Shown here one piece after another: positions 10,194 through 22,400 of a stretch of 64,000 bases of DNA. The stretch spans positions 62,001 through 126,000 of the forward strand of contig JAGYXB010000269.1 of the NCBI GenBank assembly GCA_022495005.1. Direction: 5' to 3'. Numbering within the stretch: position 1 is the stretch's first letter; each line of letters starts with the position of its first letter. A program made the translations under genes and the position numbers. Source of the DNA: Rhyacophila brunnea. Its lineage: Eukaryota; Arthropoda; Insecta; Trichoptera; Rhyacophilidae. The notes beneath the pieces are model-generated. The model made no database searches and was not told the DNA's origin. It saw only the letters and a program-made list of their open reading frames with translations.

Positions 10194-12027
10194 TATCTAA
10201 GAATAGATTCCAAGAATAATATACAGGTATAAATCATTAAATGCACAGAAAATGCGTTTTATTTACAAGTACTCACTGTGGATATTCGGGAAATTTTTAG
10301 CGCTCTCTCAGAATAATGGATATTCAGGACAAAACATGGACGTTCGGGATTTAAGACCGTAGCGTATTGCTGCACGGCCCACAGATTACTGAGTGGTCAA
10401 AAAGTACGCGCCTCATATGTTATATTTATTTACACGATAATTGTTAATAATTACCTCTACTATTTAAATACTTAATGATCGTAATTACCCAAGTTCGTAT
10501 GTTATAATAACATGCGGCAATCGCTTTTTCGATTTTTTTTCGGATTAAGTAATTTAATAGTTTTTAAGTAATTAACTATTTTTTTTATTGAACGAATAAT
10601 TCACAAGATTTAAAAATGTACCATTTTAAGAATTGAATATACTTACATAATATTTTTAAATCACTTCTGAGAAAATATATTATAAGGTATCTACTACTTC
10701 AATTACTAACCGACGTCACGGTCATTTCTCCAATATTTTATGATGGTACTTACTCGTACTTGCTAACAATTTTATATTAATACTTTTTCCAAAAAAAAAA
10801 AATCTATTTATACCTATATATCTGTAAGATTATTATATCTATATATTTCTATAATTGACAATTAAACTTATTACAAACCACCAAATAAATATTATATATT
10901 TACTATTGTAAGGAATAACAACACAAAATAATAGCATGTATAAATTAATTACCATTGGCTGCTAATATTAGGTAAGTACCAATATCCTAAGTATATAATA
11001 TCCACCAAATAAATAGTTACTAACATACATATTAGATTAAATTAACTATCAGCGCATTCAAGAATAAATAAAAGCATCGCCTTTATTTTCATAGAAATAC
11101 CTAGATTAAAAGTAAAATAAAGACAAACAATGTTTGATTAAAAATAATTTGAAATAATAATTATTTTTACGTCATAGTAGTTGCCGGGTCATACTGTAGA
11201 ATTCATATAACCGTTGGGATTTTGTGTCATTTATCAAAACAAAATGCAGTTATTTAGGTTAAAATACTCACTTCCACAACTCTACTGTAAGTTCAGGGCG
11301 AACTAGAGATGTATCAGCTATGAATAATCTCTTAAAATTTGATGAATTCACTATTAAAACAATAGTAACGTTAAAAACAATATCAATAAGACGAAATTTG
11401 AAAGAAGTCTCCGGACGGCCGAAACATATGGAAGTGGGCGTGATTGTTTTAGAGCTAGACAGCGTGAATGTGGGAGCGAGATGCACGGCGTGAGCGCGGT
11501 TTGATTGGCTAAAGTCATATTCGGGGAATAAACACTCAGCCAGAGATATATTTCGACCGAAATTAACTTGGATATTCAGGTACGAATAGTTGGACATTCA
11601 GGAGAACACCACCGAGTAATTGTAACTTAACATGGCGTATTCGGGTTTTTTAAAAAAATATCTCTGTTCCTAGATAAAAATATATTGTTTTTATAAATGA
11701 TTTCAGTAGAGTTCGTTAAAAGAAATTGAACTGCATTAAAATGTCGATTTCGACAAAAATGGATATTCGGGAAACAAATCCTATAGCGACGATTATCTGC
11801 CACCCAATAACCCAAAAAACATAAAACGTCGGTATCATTTAACGCCATCACGATTTAACTGTCAGATATACTTACGTATATTATCTATGCTGTCAAAGTC
11901 GACTGTTTTACTCGTCAAATTAATTATATACTCGTTTCGTTGAACGTCTGTTGGCCAGTAGCAGAACGTAGAAAAATCTGAAGACTTATTGTCGTCGGAC
12001 TTTTGGCTCGCCAATGGAGCGCTGGCA
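10194..12027. other. Non-coding right half of Harbinger element 1
   Basis: No convincing gene lies here; the minus-strand frame at 11268-11597 has no recognisable domain. The segment carries eight copies of a short motif (see 10280-11771) and ends with the right terminal repeat. Confidence 0.55.
10280..11771 (+). repeat. Dispersed direct motif GGAYRTTCRGG, eight copies
   Basis: Copies or near-copies lie at 10280-10290, 10318-10328, 10338-10348, 11514-11524, 11570-11580, 11592-11602, 11635-11645 and 11761-11771, all on the plus strand and all inside the element's non-coding half. Two clusters are visible. Candidate binding sites for the MADF partner or transposase; inferred only from recurrence. 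Confidence 0.65.
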
Positions 12028-12030
12028 TAA

Positions 12031-13025
12031 CGGATGAAAAACAGCATCCAATATCAAAATGCGTTTTGTCCATTAAATTGTGTCAAAAGTCATTTGTCCA
12101 TGACAAATCTTTTAATATTTCAAAAACTGTGTATGATATTTTAGAAAACGATGTGTTTATCGCAAGCATAATAATATATTATTATGTTTCTTTTTTTTGT
12201 AGATGTTCCATACACGTTTACCATAACGCACCTTGTCCATAAAAACATTTCCAAAATGCATCAAGTCCAAAAAACTGTGTCAAAATAAAGTCATCTTGTC
12301 CATGACAAATGTTTAAATATTTTAAAAACTGTGGTAGGTATATGATATTGATATGGTTTTTTTTATTTCACAATCATAATAGTAGATTTCATTCAATTTG
12401 ATAAAAAAAACAAGATTTTTTTTCATTAGAGGTTCCATACACATTTTTCGTGAATATCTTCAAGCCAAACAAAATAGACAATTTGGCCTTTGGAAATGGA
12501 GGAGTCTACTATGTCGATCACCGAGTTCAAACCTAGAGACCCCGTAAGGCACTGGACTATCGGGCGACTGCTAATTTTGAAATAAATATGTTCTCTTTTT
12601 ATCATCGTCAAAATATAGTAACCCTGCCACGTACGTAAAACCTTCACTGTGTCAACCAATTAGGTACGTTTTGTTTATTATTAATAATGAATAAATATTA
12701 CCTAATTAACTATTTTTTTATGGAACGATTAATTCACAAGATTTAAGAATGTACCTAGCATTCTAATTATTGAACATACATAATATTGAAAACACTTAGT
12801 TAGAAAAGTACATAGCTCTATTATCTAGAAAGCGCTTCAGTGAGTATTAAAAACCATAAGTTAAAGTTTGTCGTAATTAGATATGACTCCTTTAGCATTG
12901 TAGTCAATTTGCTTGGGCGCAATACCCGAGAGATGCAGGTTCGATTCCAGCGAGGTGTTTCAATTTTTTAAAAAAGATTTTTTTCTATTTGGTTAGAAAG
13001 AAGTAAGAATTTTCAAAATTATTTT
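12031..13025. repeat. Upstream intergenic unit, copy 0, continued
   Basis: Continues the unit right of Harbinger 1: 'aatgcgttttgtccat', repeated 'gtgtcaaaa' words, a ttccatacacatttttcgtg segment (about 12433) and a tRNA-like island. Equivalent segments lie at 29115-29990, 43125-44110 and 52500-53500. Homology to the other units stops at about 13025, so the LINE tail found in units 1-3 is absent here. Confidence 0.65.
12888..12955 (+). repeat. tRNA-like island (copy 0)
   Basis: Reads tcctttagcattgtagtcaa, then cccgagagatgcaggttcga and ttccagcgagg, with a B-box-like ggttcgattcc. The T-arm has a mismatch and the acceptor ends do not pair, so it is not a working tRNA. Equivalents: 29853-29915, 43974-44042 and 53368-53435. 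Confidence 0.55.
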
Positions 13026-14254
13026 CATGTGAAGGTAGGTACCTACCTACCTACGAAATTATTGCAGGGAAGTAATATTTATTTGAAAGGTAGGATAGAT
13101 ACTTTTAGGTACAAAGGGCTGGCATCAAGGACGACAAAATTAATGAGAACTGAAATACCTAACGGGTGTGGAGTAATAAGCAACCGATCTCTAATGTGGA
13201 AGAATAAGGGATAAACTGAAACACGTGTCAAGCCTACATCATTCAAAGCTTGTCGTTTTGTCTGACAACTAGGTACTCTCGGTTTATGCACTGACGCTCA
13301 AAAGTGGTTTGTTTGAATGTTGCAACACACACTATTGCACGACTATGTGGGTTTCATTTTTGTAGGATACTAACACATTCAAACCCTGCTTCAAAATGTT
13401 GTGTATTGGGTATAGCCTATCTGAATTCAATTAATTAAATGATTCTGTGGCTGGCATGTTGATTTTCAATCAAATCTAGTTTAATATTCCGGCTGTTTTT
13501 AAAAGAAGTTGTATGTTAATAAATCAAAAATGTTATATTTCACGCAGTCGCACCTGACGCGCTTCTTATCAAAATCATCTGTGAAGAAATTCATGTTCGA
13601 ACTGATATGTAGGTAGGTAGATCGGTATGTAATATTCAATGCTGATAGACACAGCTGTTTGTTAGCTATTAAGAAGGTAAAATAAATACTTACGCGTACG
13701 CTATGGCTATCAAAATTAATTAATAGCAGCGTAAACGGAATGAATGTTGAAACGTACCTTACAGGCGATTCTAGCGACGCAGAAAAATAAAAAAGGGGTG
13801 GACTCGGTATATGTGTAAAGAGTGTGATGTTCCTCTTCACAAAAGCATCTGCTGGCAGAAATATCACACTATTCGTAATTATTTAACTGTTTTTAATTGT
13901 TCCTGAAAGTTTTATTTAAATATTCGCATAAATAAGCCAATAAACCAAGATTACATTCATTTACTAGAAAAAACCAATTACACTCAAATTTATCCGGGAA
14001 TAGGGGTAAAACTAATAAAAACCTGCCGGGTTGGAAGTGTTAAAAACATTTTTTTCTGCCAGGTCATCAACGCTATGTCCAGCATCATAAGCGCTTCCTC
14101 ATGTATAGTATTTCATCATCAAGGCGGAGTTAGATGAAAGTTGCCTTGCCTTTGAGTAGCACCAAAGATGCGTCTTGTACCTGTACATGCAGATCGAGAG
14201 GAAGATATGGAGCCCGTACTGCGCACTGTGCTGCTTACTAAAAAGGATCCACAG
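13026..14254. other. Unassigned spacer
   Basis: Lies right of the end of unit-0 homology. The minus frame 13499-13867 (122 codons) has no recognisable domain and no supporting splice sites. A few taggtacctac runs are present. I see no gene. Confidence 0.4.
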
Positions 14255-14400
14255 ATTTTTTCTTCCGAGAAATGGATGTTAGCCACATGCTCAACCTATG
14301 AGATCCGTAATCTGGTCACACATTAAAAATAACATATGGATTTGCCAGGCTCGGTCCCGACGACATTATAAACCAACGCGGTAACCGCTTGGTCATCGTA
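14255..14400 (-). mobile_element. SINE family 1, partial minus-strand copy
   Basis: The complement carries the SINE body (cgagaaatggatgttagcca on the plus strand) and a decayed tRNA-like head (tgccaggctcggtcccg). It matches 7353-7590 in reverse. Confidence 0.65.
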
Positions 14401-14403
14401 AAA

Positions 14404-14862
14404 CAGTGTTTCCCAAAGGGTGGTACGCGTGCCCCCTGGGGTACCTACGGGAAGAGTTTGGTGGGGGTACGCGCTGCACCGGGCTTTGGCTGCTACTGCT
14501 GCAACAAGCATTAATACGACATCCATACTAGAAGGTTTATCGCATGCGGAAGAAGAGCAATTGTTGGAATTAGCTTCAGACGGATTCTTGAAAAATAAAT
14601 ATAAGGAGTGTACTTTAATATCATTCTGGTTGCAAATGCAACACGTGTATCCAGTTTTAACAGAGAAAATCCTGAAATACATCTTGCCTTTTCAAACTTC
14701 ATATCTATGTAAAGTTGCCTTTTCAGCATTTGTGGACATAAATTCAAAAAAACGAACTGGCTTTTGGAAGTGGAACCGCATCTCAGATTAAACTAATAAT
14801 CAGGGAACCAAATCATGTTGATCTGTCTCAACATAAACAATTTCATCCTTCTCATTGATTAT
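14404..14862 (+). pseudogene. hAT transposase C-terminal remnant behind a hAT-like end
   Basis: CAGTGTTTCCCAAAGG at 14404 looks like a hAT terminus. After about 110 bp the plus strand encodes EEEQLLELASDGFL, SFWLQMQHVYPVL, ILKYILPFQTSYLCKVAFSA and KKRTG, the hAT C-terminal dimerisation region of the ZBED5/FAM200/SCAND3-like group. After KKRTG the frame shifts once and continues with VEPHLRL and a terminal HPSH stop at about 14859, as in intact relatives. The N-terminal two thirds, including the zinc finger and DDE residues, are deleted. No right terminus is visible. Confidence 0.75.
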
Positions 14863-14950
14863 GATGGATGTTATTTATAACATAACTTTTATTTATATTA
14901 TTATAAACAATCACAAACACCCAGGCTTTGAGAAAAACACAATTTAATAT

Positions 14951-15025
14951 TGTGTGCTGACCGGGTTCGAACCCAGAACTCTCGGGTGGAAGGCATTCGC
15001 CTTACACACGGTACCACGAGAGCCG
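14951..15025 (-). mobile_element. tRNA-derived SINE head (family 2), minus strand
   Basis: The complement reads ggctctcgtggtaccgtgtg, then cccgagagttctgggttcga and acccgg: A-box-like and B-box (ggttcgaaccc) blocks with a good T-arm. The acceptor arm does not pair. Relatives lie in intron 1 of gene A (22141-22221) and gene B (40471-40543). Confidence 0.6.
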
Positions 15026-15744
15026 ATTGTTAATACTTACCTAATTGTTTCTAGTATTAATTGCTGACTTTTTGTGAATTATTGATTATTAAAATGACAT
15101 ACAATTTTATTAAAAAGATGTACAATGTCTATAATAACTTAATTAACCATAGACCAGGCATTTGCAATTTGAAGTAAGCTGTGATCAACTATCCACTCTC
15201 TAGTATCAGAATGCAGTGATATACCTTTCTCTACCATTTTCATTCTGTAACTTTATGTAGGTATTTGTTACAAATTAAACAAAACATCGTGAATTTCATC
15301 ATCCTAGCTAAATCCTCAATTCCCCATTCGTTATGAAAATGGTGAGCTTGGTCTTCTTTTGGGCATTCATTGTGAAACTATTGCCAACATTACCTATTAG
15401 TAGAGTTCCATATTTATAAGCACATAAATGCTATCAATATCAAATGTCAAAAATAATACTCACTTCAAATCATTTAAAACTTTATTATGTCTTAACAATA
15501 TTACATTCAGGTCTACAACAATAAAATTAATATTATTAAAATTATTTATATTATGTACCCGCATGAGCGAGTATGATCACATGATCTTTTTTCAATATGT
15601 GTTTGGATCCAGAGCATGGACGTGGGTTCAGCAAGGGGATAACATATCGTTTTATATCTTATTGATCGAGAGGTGGCTAAAATGCACGTCTATTTGTAGA
15701 GTCAAAGAGAAAAAATAATATAGACAATATTTGCAAATTTTTAA
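15026..15744. other. Unassigned spacer
   Basis: Contains an unsupported plus frame (15428-15718, 96 codons, no known domain). No repeat with another part of the window was found by eye. Confidence 0.35.
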
Positions 15745-15850
15745 ATACGACGGTTATAACTGGTTATAACGGTTATTACCCGGTTAGTTATTCGCAAAGT
15801 AACCGCTAACCGGGTAGTATTTTTCCTCCGGTTAATTGGAAGCCCTAGTC
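15745..15850. mobile_element. Terminal fragment of a hAT-like element
   Basis: The complement begins tagggcttccaattaaccgg and holds several ggtta/taacc inverted words (ggttataacgg, cggttagtta, gctaaccggg), a style seen at hAT termini. Only one end is present. Confidence 0.4.
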
Positions 15851-16195
15851 TTGACCAAAAACTTGCTCTTTCAAATATCAAGGTAAAAGTAAAACATTTA
15901 TGTTCATTGAAAAAAACTCATCTATCACATTCATTATTTATGTTTATTGTTGAAGGTATATGGTATAGGTATATCAGCAAATACATAATATTATAAAATC
16001 ATTACTAGAATGCTTATCGAATTGCGTTGTATATAATGATAGCTATCAGTTTTAGTACAAAATGATTTTTCTAGCATATATATGCATAAAGTATTTTCAA
16101 ATTATGTTTATTTCAATATATAGATAGTTACATTCGCTAATCTTGTGTCTTAATTGTAGAATAAAAAAAATAGTTTAACAAATTAAATTGCCACA
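15851..16195. other. 3' flank of gene A
   Basis: 'gctatcagttttagtacaaa' (about 16040) matches the flanks right of units 1 and 3 (33060, 63730). AT-rich, with possible AATAAA signals for the minus strand (for example near 16107). No other gene. Confidence 0.5.
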
Positions 16196-16464
16196 TTTAA
16201 ATGGGTTTTCGCCAGCATGTCATGTTATGTAAATATATATAACTAGATTTTATACATGAGTAATGGCATGCACCGTAAATAAATGGTCTTTCACAAGAAT
16301 AAATCATTTAGTGTGATTTTATCGGACCCGGTGTAATTGAATGAAAAATAAAATTAACAAATTTAAGAGGTTTCTCACCGGGATGCGTTTCATGTTCAGT
16401 AAATTCAGTGAAGGGACGTAAAACAAGAGGATTTAACTGCATGTAACATAACACGTAATTATTT
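16196..16464 (-). pseudogene. Decayed zinc fingers downstream of the gene A stop
   Basis: The minus strand below the stop still reads finger-like pieces, HPGEKPLK and CHYSCIKSS..LHNMT, but with stops and frame changes. They are former C-terminal fingers now in the 3' UTR. A close match lies at 63870-64000. Confidence 0.7.
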
Positions 16465-19400
16465 TTAACTAGAATGAGTTGCTTTGTGTGACTTCATCCG
16501 ACTAGATGTTATACACGAGTAGCCACATTGATCACATTTAAATGGCTTTATACCAGTATGTGTCATTATATGTATTTTCAAACTATAAGATGTTTTACCA
16601 GAATAATCACATAGATCACATTTATATAGCTTCATACCAGTGTGTGTCTTTATATGTAATTTCATGCTACCTGATCTTTTACAAGAGTAATTACATTGAT
16701 CACATTTAAATGGCTTTTCATCGGTATGTATCAGTTTGTGTACTTTCAGATCACGAGATATTATACAAGTGTAATCACACTGATGACATTTAAATGGCTT
16801 TATACCAGTATGCGTCATTATATGTAATTTCATATGAATAGATGCTTTGCAAGAATAATTACAATGATGACAATATTTAAACGGTTTCTCTGGAGAATGA
16901 GTCATTTTGTGTGCTTTCATGTTACCAGGTGTTATACATAAGTAATCACATTGATCACATTTAAATGGCTTAATACTAGAATGTGTCATTATATGTAACT
17001 TCATCTCACCAGATATTTTACAATTATAATCACATTGCTCACATTTAAAAGTCTTTTCTCGAGTATGAGTCATTTTGTGTGATTTCATCTTACCAGATGT
17101 TATACACGAGTAGCCACATTGATCACATTTAAATGGCTTTATACCAGTATGTGTCATTATATGTATTTTCAATTTATAAGATGTTTTACCAGAATAATCA
17201 CATAGATCACATTTAAATAGCTTCATACCAGTGTGTGTCATTATATGTAATTTCATGCAACCAGATCTTTTACAAGAGTAATTACATTGATCACATTTAA
17301 AAGGCTTTTCATCGGAATGTATCACTTTGTGTTTTTTCAGATCACGAAATGTTATACAAGAGTAATCACACTGATGACATTTAAATGGCTTTAAATCAGT
17401 ATGCGTCCGTATATGTAATTTCATATGTTCAGACGTTTTACAAGAATATCTACAATGATGACATTTGAAAGGTTTTTCTGGAGAATGGGTCATTTTGTGA
17501 GCTTTCATGTTACCAGGTGTTATACACGAGTAATCACAATGATCACATTTAGATGGGTTTTCATTGGTATGTCTCAACTTGTGTGATTTCATCTTACTAG
17601 ATCTTATACATGAGTAATCACACTGATCACATTGAAATGGCTTTTCACCAGAATGTGTCATTTTGTGTTGTTTCATGTCAGCAGATCTGATACACGAGTA
17701 ATCACATAGATCACATTTAAATGGCTTCATACCACTGTGGTTCATGATATGTAATTTCATGTGACCAGATGTTTTACAATAGTAATTACATTGATCACAT
17801 TTAAATGGCTTTCCATCGTAATGTATTATTTTGTGTACTTTCAGATCACGGGATGTTATACAAGAGTAATCACATTGATCACATTGAGATGGCTTAACAC
17901 GAGAATGGGTCATTTTGTGTCGTTTCATGTTACCAGATATGATACACGTGTAATCACATTGTTGACATTTAAATGGCTTTATACCAGTATGTCTCATTAT
18001 ATGAGTCTTCATATGACCAGACGTTTTACAAGAATAATCACAAAGATTACATTTAAATGGCTTCATACCAGTGTGCGTCATTTTGTGTGATTTCAGGCTA
18101 CCGGATTGTTTACATGAATAATCACATTGATCACATTTGAATGGTTTTTTATCGGAATGTATAACTTTGTGCACTTTCAGACGATGGGGTGTTATACAAG
18201 AGTAATCACACTGATTACATTTAAATGGCTTTATACCAGTATGCGTCATTATATGTAATTTTATATGCCTAGATGTTTTACAAGAATAATCACATTGATC
18301 ACATTTAATTGGCTTTTCATCAGAATGTTTGTTTTTGTGTGATTTCATGCTACTAGATGTTGTACAAGAGTAATCACATTCATCACATTTAAATGGCTTT
18401 ATACCAGAATGTGTCATTTTGTGTCGTTTCATCTGACTAGATGTAACAGACGAGTAATCACATTGATCACATTTAAATGGCTTTATACCAGAATGACGCA
18501 TCTTGTGTGATTTCATATCGAAAGATGATTTACAAGAATAATCACATTGGTTACATTGAAATGGCTTTTCTCCGGTGTGCATCGATTTAAGTTTTTTCGT
18601 CTTACTAGAATAATTAGATTCATCGCTTTTAAATGGAGTGTGACAAGAGACTTCACATTTACTACGTTTACATTGTTTAACATCCTTATTAGTGATTTTA
18701 TGGATTATATTTCTATGCAACACTTTGTGAAACTCGAGCAAGTCTAACGATGCAAAAAAATTATCACATATACCGCACACAAAATTATTAACATGAAAAT
18801 ATTTTTGTTCCAACTCTATAACAGCCACTAATTCGGGCAATGATTTAGTAATATTTCGTTTAATAGTGGCAAGTGTTTTGTTGAACCTTTTGTTGTAATC
18901 CTCGACTTCTTTTTTAACGTCTTGTTCGTCTATTTGTATGATGTCATCAATTTTCTCTTCTTCCGACGATTTGAGATTTGCTGCGTTATCCTAAAAAAAC
19001 ATTTATAATATAATTATTAGCACCACACGCTCTAGACAGCGTAACCATTTTTAAACTTGCATCCGCATTACATGTGCGAAGTTAATTATCTACTGACGTT
19101 ACGCAGATTCCTAGTTGAGCTAAACGGTGCGAAAATAATTTGAAAAACTTTGTTTTAAGATATATGCCGTTTTCATAACAGAGAAGTGGGTATCGTCATC
19201 TTGTTAGTGTTAGTTCGCTCTAATCCAGATTTCAATTTGATCTCGATCGGCACTGACAATTTACGTAGGGTTCAGTTTTTATGTACAAAATAGATTCTGA
19301 CCCGGATGATCAAATTGAAGTAGCCTTTTGTTTCACCCTGCATGTACCTAAGTGTGTTTGGCATCCTTCAGTAGGTATATCGATTTGAGTTGACCGTAGT

Positions 19401-22400
19401 GTGCTTTATGAGAATGAACTATTGTTATAACTCAACCATTGTCTATCTCTTAAGTGAGTAGAGAAAAAGAAGGTACCACATTTTGGTACGGTAGATGAAG
19501 ATTGCACAATGGGATATTAGGTAGATTTGCTTGCGGCATTCTCCTTGAACGAATTATATTGAATTATATGATCCATAGGTACTGTTTATGATTACCTACG
19601 CCATGTGTACGGCTATTTTCCTTTTTATTTATAATCGCGCGTTTCAAGATGGACGCGGTGAACGAAACAATGTCACTTAATCAACCGAAGAGAAATTTGA
19701 CAGTTGATAACTTAACTATAATTTAACATGCAACTGTATGTGTACTACGAATACTAAAAATGTATTTTCTTTTTAACGATATCCAATTATGTTCATCGCA
19801 ACTGTATCTAATATTTGATCTAATTTGATTCATTAGGTACGCTATTTGTGTCCGCTGTTATTAGGACCATCACATATTATTTTATACTAAACTATAATTA
19901 TTCTACTTATTCTCTGGGATTGATTTTACTGGTTAACATAAATTAATTTAAAATATATATATACTTACATACGCCACTCATTATTACTAATACTTTGCAC
20001 GAAAGCATAAAAAGGGTTGCCAACGCTGCTATAGATTATAGGAAGATGCATATTATCACATCTGTACTTACAATAGTAAAATGTTGCAATAAAAGGATTT
20101 ATTTGTAAACCTTACGTTGTATCGTTCAAGTTCCTTTTTAATGTCATGTTCATCAATGTGTATGTCGGAGTAAATTTCATCTGCTTCTGACATACACAAG
20201 TTCGATTTAGCCATAACAGTGCTAATGGTGTCAAACTGAAGAAAATAAACAGAAGACAGATCGTATTTATAGGAGAAAAATACATATATTCATTTTGACG
20301 AGTTTCCGGCTAAAACGCTTGTGAGAATGTCATGGAGGCAGTGGTCGGTATAGAAAGGTCAATGAACCGAAGCGCTCGATAATTTTTAGAAAATGCTTAT
20401 GATGAGCAAGTTTTTTTAGTTGTACTTAGATACATACCAATTATCTTTGTTTGAAATTATCAGCCGTTGTACCAACTTTGAGGGTCTTCATACTGCGAAT
20501 TATAAAGGTTGTCCGAAAACACCTCACCCTGCTATAAACCTTTACAAAGAGACATGGCCAACGTGTTTCAATAGGCAGGTAACCACTTATCCCAGACCAC
20601 TAATGCAGCGGCTCGTTCCCAGTCCATATTTACCCAATCCGCCAATTCACTTTAACAATAAGGCAACCCTCCCAATTGCTCCAAAAGTTTTAACTCCGTG
20701 AATCACTCATTGAGAACCACAGAGCTACCCCTGCCCAAAGCATTGAATTCTCCTATAGTGACAGCATACTTTAGACTTTAGAGCGATTAAATCAAAATGA
20801 CTTACAGTGAGCAATATTCGCTTTACCCCTCACAACCCACTGTGGTTATTACACCACACAGCCAACAACTCTGCAGATTGCTAACTAGAACGCCAACAGC
20901 GGACAAATAAACGAAATAAAGTCAAATTATTTCTTTGTAGTGTCAACACAAACATAGACACCTCAAATGAAAGCCGCACCCCACCACACACTGTCATAAT
21001 CGAGCGTATCAAGGAGCTCTACGTCTGAATGTGAAGCATCAGTATTTTTTAAGCCTGGGAATGTCTCAGGAGCCGACACCTAAGACTAAGGTCACCACAA
21101 TGTGCTCTTGGGAGAGAGGAGCACGGTGAGCAAATAATGAGTAAGAGATGATTAGTTATCTCTCAGTCTGCATAGTTATATAAAATAAAATATTTTGTGG
21201 TACTGATTCCATCAATACGTAGGAGAAATTACTGTAAACTCCAATATTTTCAGTTATTTTTCTTTCTTTCTTCCCTCAGAACCTTGACGAAAGTCTGCAG
21301 GCTCTTCTTTAATAGGTACATATACACGAATACTACAGATGGCGAGGATAAAATGCCATTTGCTCTTGGTGCCTCATATTACGGGCGCATGGGCCATTGC
21401 TTGCCAAACAACTATGCTTTTCACGGCGGAAGCATTCCTTCCCATCTGTAGTTACTGACAAAATGGTTTAAACTATCAAATAATATCGGTTAACCTCGAC
21501 TGCACTAAGATGAATAGGAACAGTTAAGTATGTAGGTAGCTAATCTTGTATGTATAGGTATATAGTTCAAATGAATGTATTACCTGTTTTCCTGGGCTAT
21601 ATTCCGAATAGGAACAACTTGGTTGAGGATCTTTATAATTAAACGGGGGCATTGTATCTTCAATAAACTCTTTCTTGATGTCCAGTCGCTGAAATTCGGG
21701 TTCCGATTTTATATTTACCATGTCTTTTTGATGGTTCTGAAAAAAACAAAATACGTATTATTATTTCATTAAATCTAGCTTACTTTATGGAATATCACTC
21801 ACTTTTATATGATTTATATTAATCAGTATATTCATCGGAGAACCAATATTTCCCAGCTGAGACACGGTTTCTTAAGCTCGATGCTGTACATATTATATCC
21901 GTTTACAAGTTATAGTTGAGAAAAGTGTTCTTTATTTAATGAATTATCTCTTTATTTGCGTTTATCTCAAAACTATGTTATTGCAGATAGGACACTGTTA
22001 TCTTAAAACCCCAAATAATGCTATCCAAATATATATATATATTATGTTTCTGTAATCATTATTAATAACGGTAGGTATGTCTTTGCTTTTTCGTACAAGG
22101 TAGTTGTTAGTAATTTTGAGTAATTACAAACAACACAAATGGTGTCCTCACCGGGTAGGTATCGAACCCAGAGCTCCCGGATAGAAAACCAGTGCCTTAC
22201 ACATTGCACCACGAGAGCAGCCTTGACCAAATAGTTGGAATCTGTCAAATAATATCGGTTACTGCATTCAGATGAATTGGATCAGTGCAGTATGTTTGTC
22301 TTCGCGCAATCGATAGATACACATTATCATTTACATATACCTAACCAGTAAACCAGTAACAAGTAAAAAATAATCCAGTATATATATCAGCTATCATCAA

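Larger units (their letters stand above)
6357..12027. mobile_element. PIF/Harbinger element 1 (5.67 kb), TSD TAA
   Basis: The terminal inverted repeats are TGCCGGCGCTCCATTGGC (left) and the complement of GCCAATGGAGCGCTGGCA (right), 17 of 18 matching. The 3-bp duplication TAA lies at 6354-6356 and 12028-12030. Empty sites survive in the other units near 29110, 43120 and 52495, where 'gcagtccgta' runs directly into 'aaaacagcgtc'. The element encodes a MADF-BESS protein (plus) and a DDE transposase (minus), the two-gene plan known for Harbingers. It also contains a SINE, a 194-bp tandem duplication, a subterminal hairpin (6430-6457) and a cluster of short direct motifs in its right half. Confidence 0.92.

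Noticed and set aside
12426..12659. Conserved 67-77-codon minus frames in three units (also 43486-43716 and 52910-53113)
   Set aside because: Openness follows from paralogy; the opposite strand is equally open for about 35 codons and no domain is recognisable.
12888..12955. Functional tRNA gene
   Set aside because: The acceptor arm does not pair and the T-stem has a mismatch; copies recur in each unit, so it is a tRNA-derived repeat.
17761..18747. Plus-strand frames opposite the gene A fingers
   Set aside because: Antisense shadows of the repetitive 84-nt finger code; same for 34481-34672 and 46562-46780.
16465..18800. Regular ~84-bp repeats that might suggest a CRISPR-like or satellite array
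   Set aside because: The period is the length of one C2H2 finger plus linker and the frame is open throughout.
21197..21451. 84-codon frame, also open as 98 codons at 39517-39813
   Set aside because: Shared only because both lie in paralogous introns; no domain, and low complexity of sequence explains the openness.
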